In this document: positions 1-8,561 of the stretch, piece after piece | Numbering within the stretch: the first letter of the stretch is position 1 | Layout: the number at the start of each line of letters is the position of its first letter | Assembly: GCF_008326345.1 (NCBI RefSeq) | Contig: NZ_BJEN01000003.1 | Span: forward strand, 186,001-250,000 | Source: Cutibacterium modestum | Lineage (GTDB): Bacteria > Actinomycetota > Actinomycetes > Propionibacteriales > Propionibacteriaceae | Length of the DNA: 64,000 nucleotides | Reading direction: 5' to 3' | Made by a program: the position numbers and the translations under genes | The notes under the pieces: model-generated | What the model saw: only the letters and a program-made list of their open reading frames with translations | The model's database searches: none | What the model was told of the DNA's origin: nothing

Positions 1-776
1 CATTCGTGACCAACCTGACGGATTCCCGTGGCACGGGTATTCGTGTGAATGGTGAGTCCTTCCGCCAGCGCGTCGGGCAACGTCACTAGGCCGTGCCTCC
101 AGGTGGCCGTGGCAGGGGTACGGGGACCAGAGCGCTGTGAACGATGGCGAATCCGCGACCACCATCCGGCAGCATTGCGCTTGAGAGTTCCGGCGACGAT
201 GGAGTCGCCTTTCTTCACTGCCTGCCCCAAGGCGGGTGCGGCGACCGCTAGCGAAAACGTGTTGAGGTCAGCGGCATGTATACCGCCCAGCATCGGGTCG
301 ACGACAGCGCGACCCACCTCGTCACCAAATCTCTCGGAGATGAACTGGCCTACGCTGACGTCGTCAGGGTGTGGGCGAGCGTTGAAAGGTTCGAGCCCGG
401 CTCGTAGCAGACCGGCAGGGGAGAGGATGCGTGAGGCGATAGTGGGGAGGAACCTCGTGGGTCCTACTGGCGTCACCCCGGCTGGCAGCTCGACGATCCC
501 GCGCCGGCTCGATAATAAGGTGCGTCCAGGGGCTGGATGACGCATGGAGTCCGTCAACCCCAGCTCCGTAACGAGTGCAGCAACTCCTGGGGCGCGAAGG
601 GGTACGGCCTCGGCTCCCATCTCGACCACATCGGAACCCAGACGACGGGACCTGACCTGGCCGCCGACGCGCTGCCCCGCCTCGAGGACGACGGGTCGAC
701 AGCCGTGGTTCTGCAGGTGGTGTGCGGCTGTCAGACCCGTCATTCCGGCACCGATGACCGCCACTGTTTTGCTCAC
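1..776 (-). CDS. hemY: Protoporphyrinogen/coproporphyrinogen oxidase, HemY/HemG type (3' part outside window)
   Basis: FAD-dependent oxidase of haem synthesis that oxidises the porphyrinogen ring. The reverse strand reads without a break from a GTG at 776 to the window edge, about 258 codons. The N-terminus has the dinucleotide-binding motif VIGAGMTGLTAAHHL, followed by the VVLEAG strand and the GGQVRS turn typical of the amine-oxidase/protoporphyrinogen-oxidase fold. Further on, VGQFISERFGDEVG and DPMLGGIHAAD are characteristic of this enzyme rather than of general amine oxidases. It diverges from the dehydrogenase operon at 952. The C-terminal half lies beyond position 1. Whether it works in the classical or the coproporphyrin-dependent route cannot be decided here; the latter is usual in actinobacteria. 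Confidence 0.85.
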   Translation of the reverse strand, partial: MSKTVAVIGAGMTGLTAAHHLQNHGCRPVVLEAGQRVGGQVRSRRLGSDVVEMGAEAVPLRAPGVAALVTELGLTDSMRHPAPGRTLLSSRRGIVELPAGVTPVGPTRFLPTIASRILSPAGLLRAGLEPFNARPHPDDVSVGQFISERFGDEVGRAVVDPMLGGIHAADLNTFSLAVAAPALGQAVKKGDSIVAGTLKRNAAGWWSRIRHRSQRSGPRTPATATWRHGLVTLPDALAEGLTIHTNTRATGIRQVGHE

Positions 777-951
777 CGTTTGAGGGTACGCACATTGTCT
801 CAGCAACTGAAGTCCGGGGTGGGGACCGTGGATAACCTACGGAACGGTAACCTCATCTTTGGTGGCTTTTTACGGAACGATAGATCCCGTTTGGAACTGG
901 ACTTGTTGGCGTCCAGAATTGAGGGACGGAGCATTTGACCAGGAGGAAGAT

Positions 952-2097
952 GTGACCGAGAACAAGTGTGCCGACGAAGGGGACGCGGATCCGTTCGTCC
1001 TCCCAGCGAGGCAACATCCCGTTGATCGTCCCGATCCTGCAATGGTGCGGATCCTCGACGAGCAGGGACATTTAACCGAGCACCCCAGCTTTCCCGTTGA
1101 CCTGAGCGACGACGACCTCGTTAAAGCCCTCGAGATGATGGTCATGACGCGACGTCTCGACGTTGAGGCCACCGCCTTGCAGCGTCACGGTGAGCTAGGT
1201 CTGTGGCCGCCGCTGCTGGGCCAGGAGGCCACTCAGGCTGGCGCTTGGCTTGCCCTGGGAGGGGAAGATCAGGTGTTTCCCACCTACCGGGAGCAGGGCC
1301 TGGCCCACGCCATGGGCGTGAGTTTGGCTGACATCCTTGGGGCGTGGGACGGCACCTCCCATTGCGGTTGGGACACCGTCACCACTCACTTCAGCGCCTA
1401 CCCGGTGATGATCGGGTCGGGAACCTTGCATGCCGTCGGCTATGCCATGGGTATCCAACGTGATGTCGAAGCTGGGGGTGCTCCGGCTGCCGTGCTGGAT
1501 TTCCACGGTGACGGCGCCATGAGTGAAGGAGACACGAACGAGGCCTACGTCTTTGCGGCTTCGATGAACGCCCCCGTGGTGTTTGTCTGTGTTAACAACC
1601 AGTGGGCGATTTCAGAGCCGACCAAGGTGCAGTCGCCGTCGTCCCTTTTCCGTCGCGCTATCGGGTTCGGCATCCCTGCCGTGCAAGTCGACGGCAACGA
1701 CGTCATGGCCATGACGGCCGTGCTGCGATCGGCCCTCGACCATGCCCGCAGCGGAAAAGGGCCAGTCTTCGTCGAAGCGTGGACCTTCCGGATGGGCGCT
1801 CACACCACCACCGACGACCCCGCCCGTTATCGCACCGCAGAAGAAGAGTCGACCTGGGGCAAGACCGACCCCATCATCCGCCTGCGCATCTACTTGCAGG
1901 ATCGCGGGGTCATTGATCAGGCGTGGCTTGACGGCCTCGCTGAGCGTGAGGAGGCTTTCGGCGCTGAGGTTCGCGCAGCTGTTCACGAGAATGCCGCGCC
2001 GGTGATGGCTGAGCTCATGTCGGACGTGTACGCTGAGCCGACCCCCGACGTGCTAGCCGATGCTGAGGAGATCGCCTCATGGGAGGAAGATAAGTGA
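952..2097 (+). CDS. 2-oxo-acid dehydrogenase E1 component, alpha subunit (branched-chain or pyruvate type)
   Basis: Thiamine-diphosphate E1 subunit that decarboxylates a 2-oxo acid with the beta subunit encoded next. Start chosen at GTG 952 because AGGAGG lies at 941-946; an in-frame TTG at 859 has no such site. The 381-residue product has the ThDP/Mg motif beginning GDGAMSEG near residue 186 and ending in VNNQWAIS near 216. In actinobacteria pyruvate dehydrogenase normally uses a single-chain AceE-type E1. An alpha/beta E1 therefore more likely serves branched-chain oxo acids, giving iso/anteiso acyl-CoA primers for membrane lipids. That assignment is inference; annotation pipelines may call it pdhA. 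First gene of an overlapping three-gene operon. Confidence 0.9.
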   Translation: MTENKCADEGDADPFVLPARQHPVDRPDPAMVRILDEQGHLTEHPSFPVDLSDDDLVKALEMMVMTRRLDVEATALQRHGELGLWPPLLGQEATQAGAWLALGGEDQVFPTYREQGLAHAMGVSLADILGAWDGTSHCGWDTVTTHFSAYPVMIGSGTLHAVGYAMGIQRDVEAGGAPAAVLDFHGDGAMSEGDTNEAYVFAASMNAPVVFVCVNNQWAISEPTKVQSPSSLFRRAIGFGIPAVQVDGNDVMAMTAVLRSALDHARSGKGPVFVEAWTFRMGAHTTTDDPARYRTAEEESTWGKTDPIIRLRIYLQDRGVIDQAWLDGLAEREEAFGAEVRAAVHENAAPVMAELMSDVYAEPTPDVLADAEEIASWEEDK

Positions 2098-3101
2098 TGG
2101 GCGAGAATTCATCGCAGAATGCGCGTCCGCAGGGGGAGGTCACCCTTGCCAAGGCTCTTAACGCTGGCCTGGCCGATGCTCTGGCTGCTGACGACCACGT
2201 CGTCCTCATGGGAGAGGATGTCGGCACCCTCGGTGGCGTTTTCCGGATCACTGACGGGCTCAAAGCCCAGTTTGGTGGCCGTCGAGTCATCGATTCGCCG
2301 CTGGCAGAGTCGGGCATCGTCGGAACAGCGATTGGCATGGCCATGCGCGGGTATCGCCCGTGTGTGGAAATCCAGTTCGACGGCTTTAGTGCCCCGGCCT
2401 TTGACCAGATTGTCTCCCAGCTGGCTCGATACCGGGCTCGTGTCGGTGGCCGGTGGTCCTTGCCGGTGACGATTCGCATTCCCTTCGGTGGCGGCGTCGG
2501 CTCGCCGGAGCACCACTCCGAGTCGCCGGAAGGGTTCTACGCAAACACGCCGGGTCTTAAGGTCGTCACCTGTTCCAACCCTGATGACGCCTACTGGTTG
2601 CTGCGTCAGTCCATCGAGAGCCCCGACCCGGTGATTTTCTTCGAGCCGAAGCGTCGGTATTACACCCGAGGCGAGGTTGGGCAGACACCCGAGCTGGGCT
2701 TGCACCAAGCTCGGATCGCGCGCTCCGGTAAGGACGCTACCCTGATCTGCTACGGCCCGATGGTCGATACTTGCCTGGATGTGGCAAAGGAGGTGTCCCG
2801 GGAAGGGCGAGAGCTCGACGTTATTGATCTGCGTAGTCTTTCCCCGCTCGACATGGCGACCGTCTACGAGTCGGTTGGTCGTACGACGCGGGCGATCGTC
2901 GTCCAGGAGGCGCCGCGCACCCAGGGCATTGGTGCGGAGATCGCGGCTCGGTTGGGTGAGGAGCTGTATTACGTTATGGAAGCCCCGGTATTGCGGGTCG
3001 CCGGATGGTCGACCCCATACCCGCCGGCCAAGGCTGAGGGGGAGCACATCCCGGACGTCGACCGCATTCTCGACGCCGTCGACCGTTCCCTGGCCTTCTG
3101 A
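2097..3101 (+). CDS. 2-oxo-acid dehydrogenase E1 component, beta subunit
   Basis: Partner of the E1 alpha subunit, forming the alpha2-beta2 decarboxylase. The start ATG at 2097 shares a base with the upstream TGA (TGATG); an in-frame GTG at 2094 is an alternative, and GGAGG lies about 10 bases upstream. The 334-residue protein begins with the transketolase-type pyrimidine-binding domain (LMGEDVGTLGGVF, then DSPLAESGIVGTAIGMAMRG). The C-terminal transketolase domain has DVIDLRSLSPLD and IVVQEAPRTQGIGAEIAA. Length and motifs match PdhB/BkdA2 proteins. Overlap with the upstream gene suggests translational coupling and equimolar synthesis. Confidence 0.92.
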   Translation: MGENSSQNARPQGEVTLAKALNAGLADALAADDHVVLMGEDVGTLGGVFRITDGLKAQFGGRRVIDSPLAESGIVGTAIGMAMRGYRPCVEIQFDGFSAPAFDQIVSQLARYRARVGGRWSLPVTIRIPFGGGVGSPEHHSESPEGFYANTPGLKVVTCSNPDDAYWLLRQSIESPDPVIFFEPKRRYYTRGEVGQTPELGLHQARIARSGKDATLICYGPMVDTCLDVAKEVSREGRELDVIDLRSLSPLDMATVYESVGRTTRAIVVQEAPRTQGIGAEIAARLGEELYYVMEAPVLRVAGWSTPYPPAKAEGEHIPDVDRILDAVDRSLAF

Positions 3102-3123
3102 TCACCGTCTGAGAGGCATTCAC

Positions 3124-4536
3124 ATGAAAAATTACTGCATGCCCGACCCGGGCGAAGGACTTACTGAGGGAGAAGTTGTCTCCTGGCAGGTGTCTCCCGG
3201 CGACACCGTCAAGATCAACGATGTGCTGTGCGAGGTCGAGACCGCTAAATCGGTCGTCGAGCTTCCCAGCCCGTTTGCCGGAACTGTGGCAAAACTGTGT
3301 GCTGAGCCTGGTGAGACGGTGGCCGTTGGAGCGCCCTTGGTGACGATTGACGACGGTTCGCAGGACGAGCCGGAGTTCCTCGTTGGCCACGTCCCGGCGG
3401 AGTCCGGACGTCGACGTCGTCGCCGCAAATGTGCTGCGGTGTCGACTGAGCGGGCGCGCGAGGAGGATGCAGACACTCATCCTGAGCAATCGGTTTCGGA
3501 ACCTCGACACGACGCTGAGGCGAAACCGAAGCAGCGTCTGACCGAGTCGGCTCCTCGTCAAGACCCACCGCGCATGGACCGCACCGCGCACATCCTTGCC
3601 AAGCCGCCGGCCCGACGATTGGCAGCAGACCTCGGCGTCGACCTATTCCAGGTGACCGGCACCGGTCCGCAGGGTGCAGTGACGAGGAGTGACGTCAAAG
3701 CGGCGGCCGAGGTGGGACAGCATGGTGCCGCTCGGAATACCGGTGGTTCTAGTGACGACGCCGAGTTCGCGGACCTGTCGGTGATGTCTCGACGTCTCCT
3801 CGGTGGCGCCCCGATCGAGCCCGACGGCCACACCCGCAAGGTGCCAGTGGGTGGGGTGCGTAAGGTCACAGCGAAGGCCGTAAAGGATTCCTTGGATACT
3901 AAGGCCCTCGTGACGGCCTTCCTTACCTGCGACGTCACCCCGACGATGGAGCTGGTCAACCGGCTGCGTGCCGACCGTCGTTTCAAGGGTCTGCGTGTCT
4001 CCCCGCTGACGGTGTGGTGCAAGGCGGTGTGCCTGGCGATGGGGCGCACCCCCGTCATCAACGCCGCATGGGATGACGCCGCTGACCAGATCGTCTTCCG
4101 TGACCACATCAACCTCGGCATTGCCGCCGCTACGCCGCGCGGCCTTATGGTACCGGTGGTGCGCGACGCCCAGGACATGACGATGCTTGAGTTGGCGACG
4201 GAGATCACCCGGATCGTTGCGATCGCCAAGGAAGACAAACTGCAACCGCCCGACTATGCCGACGGTACCTTCTCGATCACGAACGTCGGGGTGTTCGGGC
4301 TCGACGCCGGCACCCCGGTCGTCAACCGGACAGAGTCGGCGATCCTCGTACTCGGAGCTATCGCCCGGAGGCCGTGGGTCGTCGGGACTGGTGGCGACGA
4401 GCGCGTTGTGCCCAGGTGGGTCACGACGATGAGCCTCGGGTTCGATCATCGTCTTATTGACGGTGAGCAGGGTTCGACATTTCTCCACGATGTTGCGGAG
4501 ATCCTCTCGGATCCGGCGTCGGCAATGCTGTACTGA
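3124..4536 (+). CDS. Dihydrolipoamide acyltransferase (E2) of a 2-oxo-acid dehydrogenase complex
   Basis: E2 core protein that carries the acyl group on lipoyl-lysine and passes it to CoA. Start at ATG 3124 with GAGAGG about 8 bases upstream; the open frame extends further 5' but only inside the preceding gene. Domains of the 470-residue product: one N-terminal lipoyl domain with the lipoylation site ETAKS near residue 42; a charged, flexible linker; a peripheral-subunit-binding domain near 155-190 (KPPARRLAADLGVDL, GPQGAVTRSDV); and a C-terminal acyltransferase domain with the catalytic DHRLIDG near residue 441. No E3 (lipoamide dehydrogenase) gene follows, so E3 must be supplied from elsewhere. 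Confidence 0.92.
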   Translation: MKNYCMPDPGEGLTEGEVVSWQVSPGDTVKINDVLCEVETAKSVVELPSPFAGTVAKLCAEPGETVAVGAPLVTIDDGSQDEPEFLVGHVPAESGRRRRRRKCAAVSTERAREEDADTHPEQSVSEPRHDAEAKPKQRLTESAPRQDPPRMDRTAHILAKPPARRLAADLGVDLFQVTGTGPQGAVTRSDVKAAAEVGQHGAARNTGGSSDDAEFADLSVMSRRLLGGAPIEPDGHTRKVPVGGVRKVTAKAVKDSLDTKALVTAFLTCDVTPTMELVNRLRADRRFKGLRVSPLTVWCKAVCLAMGRTPVINAAWDDAADQIVFRDHINLGIAAATPRGLMVPVVRDAQDMTMLELATEITRIVAIAKEDKLQPPDYADGTFSITNVGVFGLDAGTPVVNRTESAILVLGAIARRPWVVGTGGDERVVPRWVTTMSLGFDHRLIDGEQGSTFLHDVAEILSDPASAMLY

Positions 4537-4678
4537 CTCGATTCTGAGAAGAATTGTGGGAGCGCGATATGTACCGCAGAATTTGCCACAAGGTTGATAC
4601 TGCCCTACTTTAGATGAAAATCTGGGTGCGGTGGCGAGATTTCCATTAGAGATGTTTCTGCTTCAGAAAGGACGTCAT

Positions 4679-4717
4679 ATGGCATCAGCGAAATCGGGTT
4701 ACGTTACGGTCAAGTGA
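4679..4717 (+). CDS. Possible 12-residue peptide ORF directly before an ABC transporter operon
   Basis: ATG at 4679 preceded by AAAGGA (about 6 bases upstream) opens a 12-codon frame, MASAKSGYVTVK, whose TGA stop (4715-4717) abuts the ATG of the ABC ATPase at 4718. It may be a leader peptide coupling translation of the transporter, the stub of a lost gene, or a tiny secreted or signalling peptide handled by the exporter. No homology can be claimed from so short a sequence. Confidence 0.25.
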   Translation: MASAKSGYVTVK

Positions 4718-5452
4718 ATGATTGAACTCAAGCATGTATCACACCGGTACCGCCATCGGCGTAGCCTAGTTGACATTTCCTGTGAGTTTGGCTCTGGTTT
4801 GTGGGGGCTGCTCGGTCCGAATGGGGCCGGAAAGTCGACACTTCTCAGTATCCTCGCGACACTTCGTGAACCGGAGTCCGGCCACTTTCGGGTGAATGGT
4901 GTTGATGTCAGCGATGACGTCGACACCATTCGTGGTTTGGTCGGATTCCTGCCCCAGCGGTTTTCCCTCCCGTCGCACTTCCGCATGCGGCGGGCCGTGG
5001 AATACGCGGCCTGGGCGCGAGGCGTTGAACCGAGCGAATGCCGTGCGAGGGCACGTGCAGCCCTCGATCGTGTTGGGCTTCTTGACCGCGCCGATGAGCG
5101 CGTCCAGTCTCTTTCGGGTGGAATGCGTCAACGACTTGGAATCGCGTGTGCGATTGTCGGCGATCCGGCTGTACTACTGCTTGATGAGCCGACGGTAGGC
5201 CTCGACCCGGCATCAAGGATTGGAGTGCGATCCCTCTTCGGTGAGCTCGCCGAGGATCGGACGGTCATTGTGTCGACTCACCTGCTTGAGGATCTCCAGA
5301 GCTTCGTGTCGCAACTCGTCGTCCTGTCCGAGGGAAAGCTGGTCTTCGAGGGCTCGTATTCCGAATTGGAATCTGTTGGCCGAGGGCATCCAGTCCGTAA
5401 TACCAACGATGCTGAGGCTGGATACCTCACTCTCCTCGGGGGTGCAGTGTGA
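4718..5452 (+). CDS. ABC transporter ATP-binding protein (exporter type)
   Basis: Nucleotide-binding subunit of 244 residues. Walker A is GPNGAGKST near residue 34, the Q-loop is FLPQRF, the ABC signature is LSGGMRQRLG near 131, Walker B is VLLLDEPTVGLDP near 153, and the H-loop is VIVSTH. It belongs to the drug/peptide exporter branch (CcmA/BcrA-like). It overlaps the next gene by one base (TGATG) and forms an operon with two membrane proteins. The substrate is unknown; the operon layout (ATPase plus two dissimilar integral membrane proteins) resembles peptide or bacteriocin resistance/export modules. Confidence 0.88.
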   Translation: MIELKHVSHRYRHRRSLVDISCEFGSGLWGLLGPNGAGKSTLLSILATLREPESGHFRVNGVDVSDDVDTIRGLVGFLPQRFSLPSHFRMRRAVEYAAWARGVEPSECRARARAALDRVGLLDRADERVQSLSGGMRQRLGIACAIVGDPAVLLLDEPTVGLDPASRIGVRSLFGELAEDRTVIVSTHLLEDLQSFVSQLVVLSEGKLVFEGSYSELESVGRGHPVRNTNDAEAGYLTLLGGAV

Positions 5453-6714
5453 TGCTCACTTCGCTTCAGGGTATACGTCCGCTGCGCGGTCTTCACCGCA
5501 TGGTATTCCCCTTCACGTCATGGCACATGGTCCTCGTGACGGTCGGAGGAGCCATGTGCAGCTTCATTGCGTTGCGAGGCCGATGGGCTTGGGGGTTGTG
5601 GCAAGTGCAGGATGTCGCCGTCACGCTCCGGGAGTCCAGTATGCTGTGGGGCATCGTGGCTGGCCTCATGGGGGCAGGCCTGGCGGCACGAACGGCACCT
5701 TCGGACATGGTTGTGGGGGTTGCTCCGGCGCGGTCCATTCTTGGCATCCACTGGCACTGGTTCTGGCGGCAGACGACTGCCCTCCTCATCGGGACGGTCA
5801 TCGTGGCGGCCCCGCTGGTCGCTATGACGTGGCTCAATGCGGCTCCAACCGTCGCCGAAGCCTCCGACTTAATCGTCGTCCTGCTGTCATTCGCGGCTTT
5901 GGTGGCCGTTGCTCACCTCGTGGCCGCGATGGTGTCCCACCCCATCGTGTGGCTGGTGGCACCTGTTGTGTGCATCATCCTGGTCGAAATGCCGATCGTC
6001 GTTAATGGAAATCTTCTTGCCAACACGGGGCGTGGCTCGGTGGCCTTTGCATGGTCTTTGGGAATGTCGGAACCGGGTGGCACCCACACCGTCACGGCCA
6101 CGGCCGTGGTCATGCGCGCCATCTTCTTCTGCATCGTCACCTTGTCCTGCATCCTCACCGCCAGTCGTTGGTCCAGGGTCCGTGCCGACAGGTTCTGCTG
6201 GCGTCGAGTGATGCCCTGTGTGGCCTTGATCGCCCCACCGCTCATCATTGCTGCCGTGGGCGTCGTCTTGCTAGTGCCGTTGTTTCGTGATGCGCCACTA
6301 GCCTTTGAGTGTTCGTCGCACGAAGGCGTACGGGTATGCGTCACGCCAGCACATCGGAGTCTCGCGTCGTCCTACGCGAAACCCGCTCAGCGCGTCTTGT
6401 CTGTCCTGCCGCATACGGTGGTTTCTCGTGACGTCCTGCTTGCTGAGTCTGGGTACCAAGCATACAAGGGGCAACTTGTGGTTGATCTCGGCCGACCGAC
6501 CTCATATGGCTCTAGACAACAAATGTCGGATCTGACGGGTGAGGGGCTGGCTCAATCATTTTCAGGCCGAGACGCATGTGCTTTTATGCGTCGGACCGGA
6601 GGGTCGGAGTTGACATCTCAGCAGATGGGGGCCCTCAATGGTGTCGATTCCGTGGAACGTACCATTCTTCGGCTGGCTGGATTTCAGCATGATGATGTGA
6701 CGAAATGGCCTTGA
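5452..6714 (+). CDS. Integral membrane protein, putative ABC transporter permease
   Basis: About 420 residues, with ATG at 5452 overlapping the ATPase stop; an in-frame GTG at 5449 is possible. At least six hydrophobic segments occupy roughly residues 20-300, including long runs in the 120-190 region. They are followed by a polar C-terminal part of about 130 residues, probably outside the membrane, containing two or three cysteines. No family is recognised with confidence. Position and membrane topology suggest it is the channel partner of the preceding ATPase. Confidence 0.7.
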   Translation: MLTSLQGIRPLRGLHRMVFPFTSWHMVLVTVGGAMCSFIALRGRWAWGLWQVQDVAVTLRESSMLWGIVAGLMGAGLAARTAPSDMVVGVAPARSILGIHWHWFWRQTTALLIGTVIVAAPLVAMTWLNAAPTVAEASDLIVVLLSFAALVAVAHLVAAMVSHPIVWLVAPVVCIILVEMPIVVNGNLLANTGRGSVAFAWSLGMSEPGGTHTVTATAVVMRAIFFCIVTLSCILTASRWSRVRADRFCWRRVMPCVALIAPPLIIAAVGVVLLVPLFRDAPLAFECSSHEGVRVCVTPAHRSLASSYAKPAQRVLSVLPHTVVSRDVLLAESGYQAYKGQLVVDLGRPTSYGSRQQMSDLTGEGLAQSFSGRDACAFMRRTGGSELTSQQMGALNGVDSVERTILRLAGFQHDDVTKWP

Positions 6715-6804
6715 CGGCATGGATGTAACCGCATTCCGTCATTGGTATACGGCGCATCATCATGCGGTGAGCACGTGTTCATTGGCCTCCAGTGATCTTC
6801 ACCG

Positions 6805-7509
6805 ATGAGAGGCGTAGCGACTTTCCTGAGGGGGCGTCATGCTATTGCCCTTGTCATTGTGCCGCTTGTGGTCTTGTTCGTGGCCTTTTTCCTGTGGAAG
6901 ACGAGACTGTCGGTGGCGCCGGGAGACGTGTGGGATCGCCCTGTGACTGGTCCTGAGCTGATCATTCTGGTGGGTTGTGCCACCATCATGTGGTGCGTCT
7001 CATCGGCCATGGATTGGGTCGAGAGGACATCGGTTCGGTCCCTCACGGTTGGATATGCGTGGATGGGGCTGTGGATATGCGGCTGTGCAGCTGGCCTTCC
7101 ATTGCTCATAGGATGGGTACTGCGATCGTTGCCCGTTGAGTTGATACCTGATGGTGATTCCGTCCTGGTACCGCAAATTCCCGCACGGTTTCAGCTGCCG
7201 TGGCCGCCATTCATAGGGCTCTCGGTGACCTGCCTGCTGTGTACCGGTATCGCATTGTTCGCCGCGGGAATGGTGTCGCGGCGAGGTGGACCATTGTGCG
7301 GCCCCCTGATCTACCTGGTTGTGGTCGTTGCTCAATCGAACACCTTCCTGCGATTCCTCCCGGGCGGCTATCCAGGGAAAACGGCCGCCGTTGAGGGTAG
7401 CGCGCCGACAGTGTCTACCATGGCCATGGTGTGTGCCGTCGTTTGTGCCTTCCTAGGGGTTGTCGGGTACGCATGGGGGCTGGGCGGGGTGAAATCCTTG
7501 CGTCGCTGA
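6805..7509 (+). CDS. Integral membrane protein, third gene of the ABC operon
   Basis: A 234-residue hydrophobic protein with about six predicted membrane segments, the first at roughly residues 12-32. A positively charged N-terminus (MRGVATFLRGRH) precedes it. It starts 90 bases after the previous membrane gene on the same strand and is probably co-transcribed as a second permease or accessory subunit. No recognisable domain beyond the hydrophobic pattern. It ends 83 bases before the convergent EcsC-family gene. Confidence 0.65.
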   Translation: MRGVATFLRGRHAIALVIVPLVVLFVAFFLWKTRLSVAPGDVWDRPVTGPELIILVGCATIMWCVSSAMDWVERTSVRSLTVGYAWMGLWICGCAAGLPLLIGWVLRSLPVELIPDGDSVLVPQIPARFQLPWPPFIGLSVTCLLCTGIALFAAGMVSRRGGPLCGPLIYLVVVVAQSNTFLRFLPGGYPGKTAAVEGSAPTVSTMAMVCAVVCAFLGVVGYAWGLGGVKSLRR

Positions 7510-7592
7510 ATCCCGGCCACATCCTTCACTGTGGTCGGACGCCACTATTCCTGCCCCCGAATCATCCTGGCCGTATCCCGAGTGTGTGGGTC

Positions 7593-8276
7593 TTAGTTGC
7601 GTGGGCGGCGGGTGGGGAATTGCTTGCGGGCGTAGCGGGCGACGTTCCACGTGGTGAACCCGTCGGTAGTCGCGCCGACTCCGCCGCCCAGCACAGGAAC
7701 GCGCTTGGAGACAAACACCGGAAGCTTCTTGCCCGCGACTTGTCCCATGAGGACATTGATAAGGTTCCGGGCGACGACCTTTTCGAGATCGGCGTCACCG
7801 ACCGGAGCGGTAGCGATGCCCATCGGTGTCGTCGGTAGCTTCTTCTCATGTATGAGGCTATCGACTTCGCGCTGGCCCATGAGCGTGGCGAGGATGGCGG
7901 TCCGGACCCGCTGGTCGTCGAGATCGTAACCGCGCAAGTGGGCGATGGTAGCCACCATGCGGGCCTGCACGATCGCGACGCCGGAGATATTGGCAGGGAT
8001 GGTCACGGCCAGGGTGACGACGCCACCGAGGTTGGAGGCGAATCCTTGGGCCCCGGCCATCACAATGTGCTGATTAACTAAGGAGTTGATCGCCTGCTCG
8101 ACATCGCCGTCGTGCTTGGTGAGGGTCTTACCGGCGGCCTGACGCGCTCCCGGTAGCCCCGAGACGCCGTCAATGGCGAATCCGACGATGCTGCGGAGTA
8201 GTGAGACGGCTGCCCCGGGTGCCATGTTGGGGGCTTGAGCCAGCAGTGCTTTGCCGATATTGCTTCCGATGCCCAC
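7593..8276 (-). CDS. EcsC family protein
   Basis: A 227-residue protein starting at GTG 8276 with GAGAGGAGA upstream. The sequence resembles the EcsC family: an amphipathic N-terminus, a central glycine/alanine-rich hydrophobic stretch (GGVVTLAVTIPANISGVAIV, near residues 80-100), then MVATIAHLRGYDLDDQRVRTAILA and a glycine-rich end (VPVLGGGVGATTDG). In other bacteria EcsC accompanies the Ecs ABC system, but its biochemical role is not settled. Here it stands alone on the minus strand, converging on the ABC operon at 4718-7509 and diverging from the iron-box operon at 8561. Confidence 0.75.
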   Translation of the reverse strand: MGIGSNIGKALLAQAPNMAPGAAVSLLRSIVGFAIDGVSGLPGARQAAGKTLTKHDGDVEQAINSLVNQHIVMAGAQGFASNLGGVVTLAVTIPANISGVAIVQARMVATIAHLRGYDLDDQRVRTAILATLMGQREVDSLIHEKKLPTTPMGIATAPVGDADLEKVVARNLINVLMGQVAGKKLPVFVSKRVPVLGGGVGATTDGFTTWNVARYARKQFPTRRPRN

Positions 8277-8526
8277 GCGGGTCTCCTCTCACTTTATCGA
8301 CTCCCAGAGTAGCTGGGGGAGGAGCTCGCTTCGATGATGGGTTGCGATCCGGTCCCACTGTCGCTCGGTAGTCGATAGCCACATCCACTAGAAGAACGCG
8401 CTTTCGTCCGTCGTTGGCCGGGGGGCACCAAAGTCGGCCTCTGCTCGGTCTTCATGGTGTTGCGGCTAGCGGTGGAGGTCAGTTCTCGCCGTGGCGTTCC
8501 ATGCAAGACCCGAGGCAGAGTATTTG

Positions 8527-8561
8527 TTGACAGCCATAAGTTATAGGGTAGGCTCACCTCA
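8527..8561 (+). promoter_or_regulatory. Promoter with overlapping DtxR/IdeR-type iron box; probably leaderless
   Basis: TTGACA at 8527-8532, a 16-base spacer and TAGGCT at 8549-8554 form a credible promoter. Overlapping it, 8543-8561 reads ATAGGGTAGGCTCACCTCA, which matches 15 of 19 positions of the DtxR/IdeR consensus TTAGGTTAGGCTAACCTAA. Transcription would begin about at the A of the ATG at 8561, and no ribosome-binding site is present, so the mRNA would be leaderless. An iron-loaded repressor sitting here would shut off the 8561-13378 operon when iron is plentiful. Confidence 0.6.
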
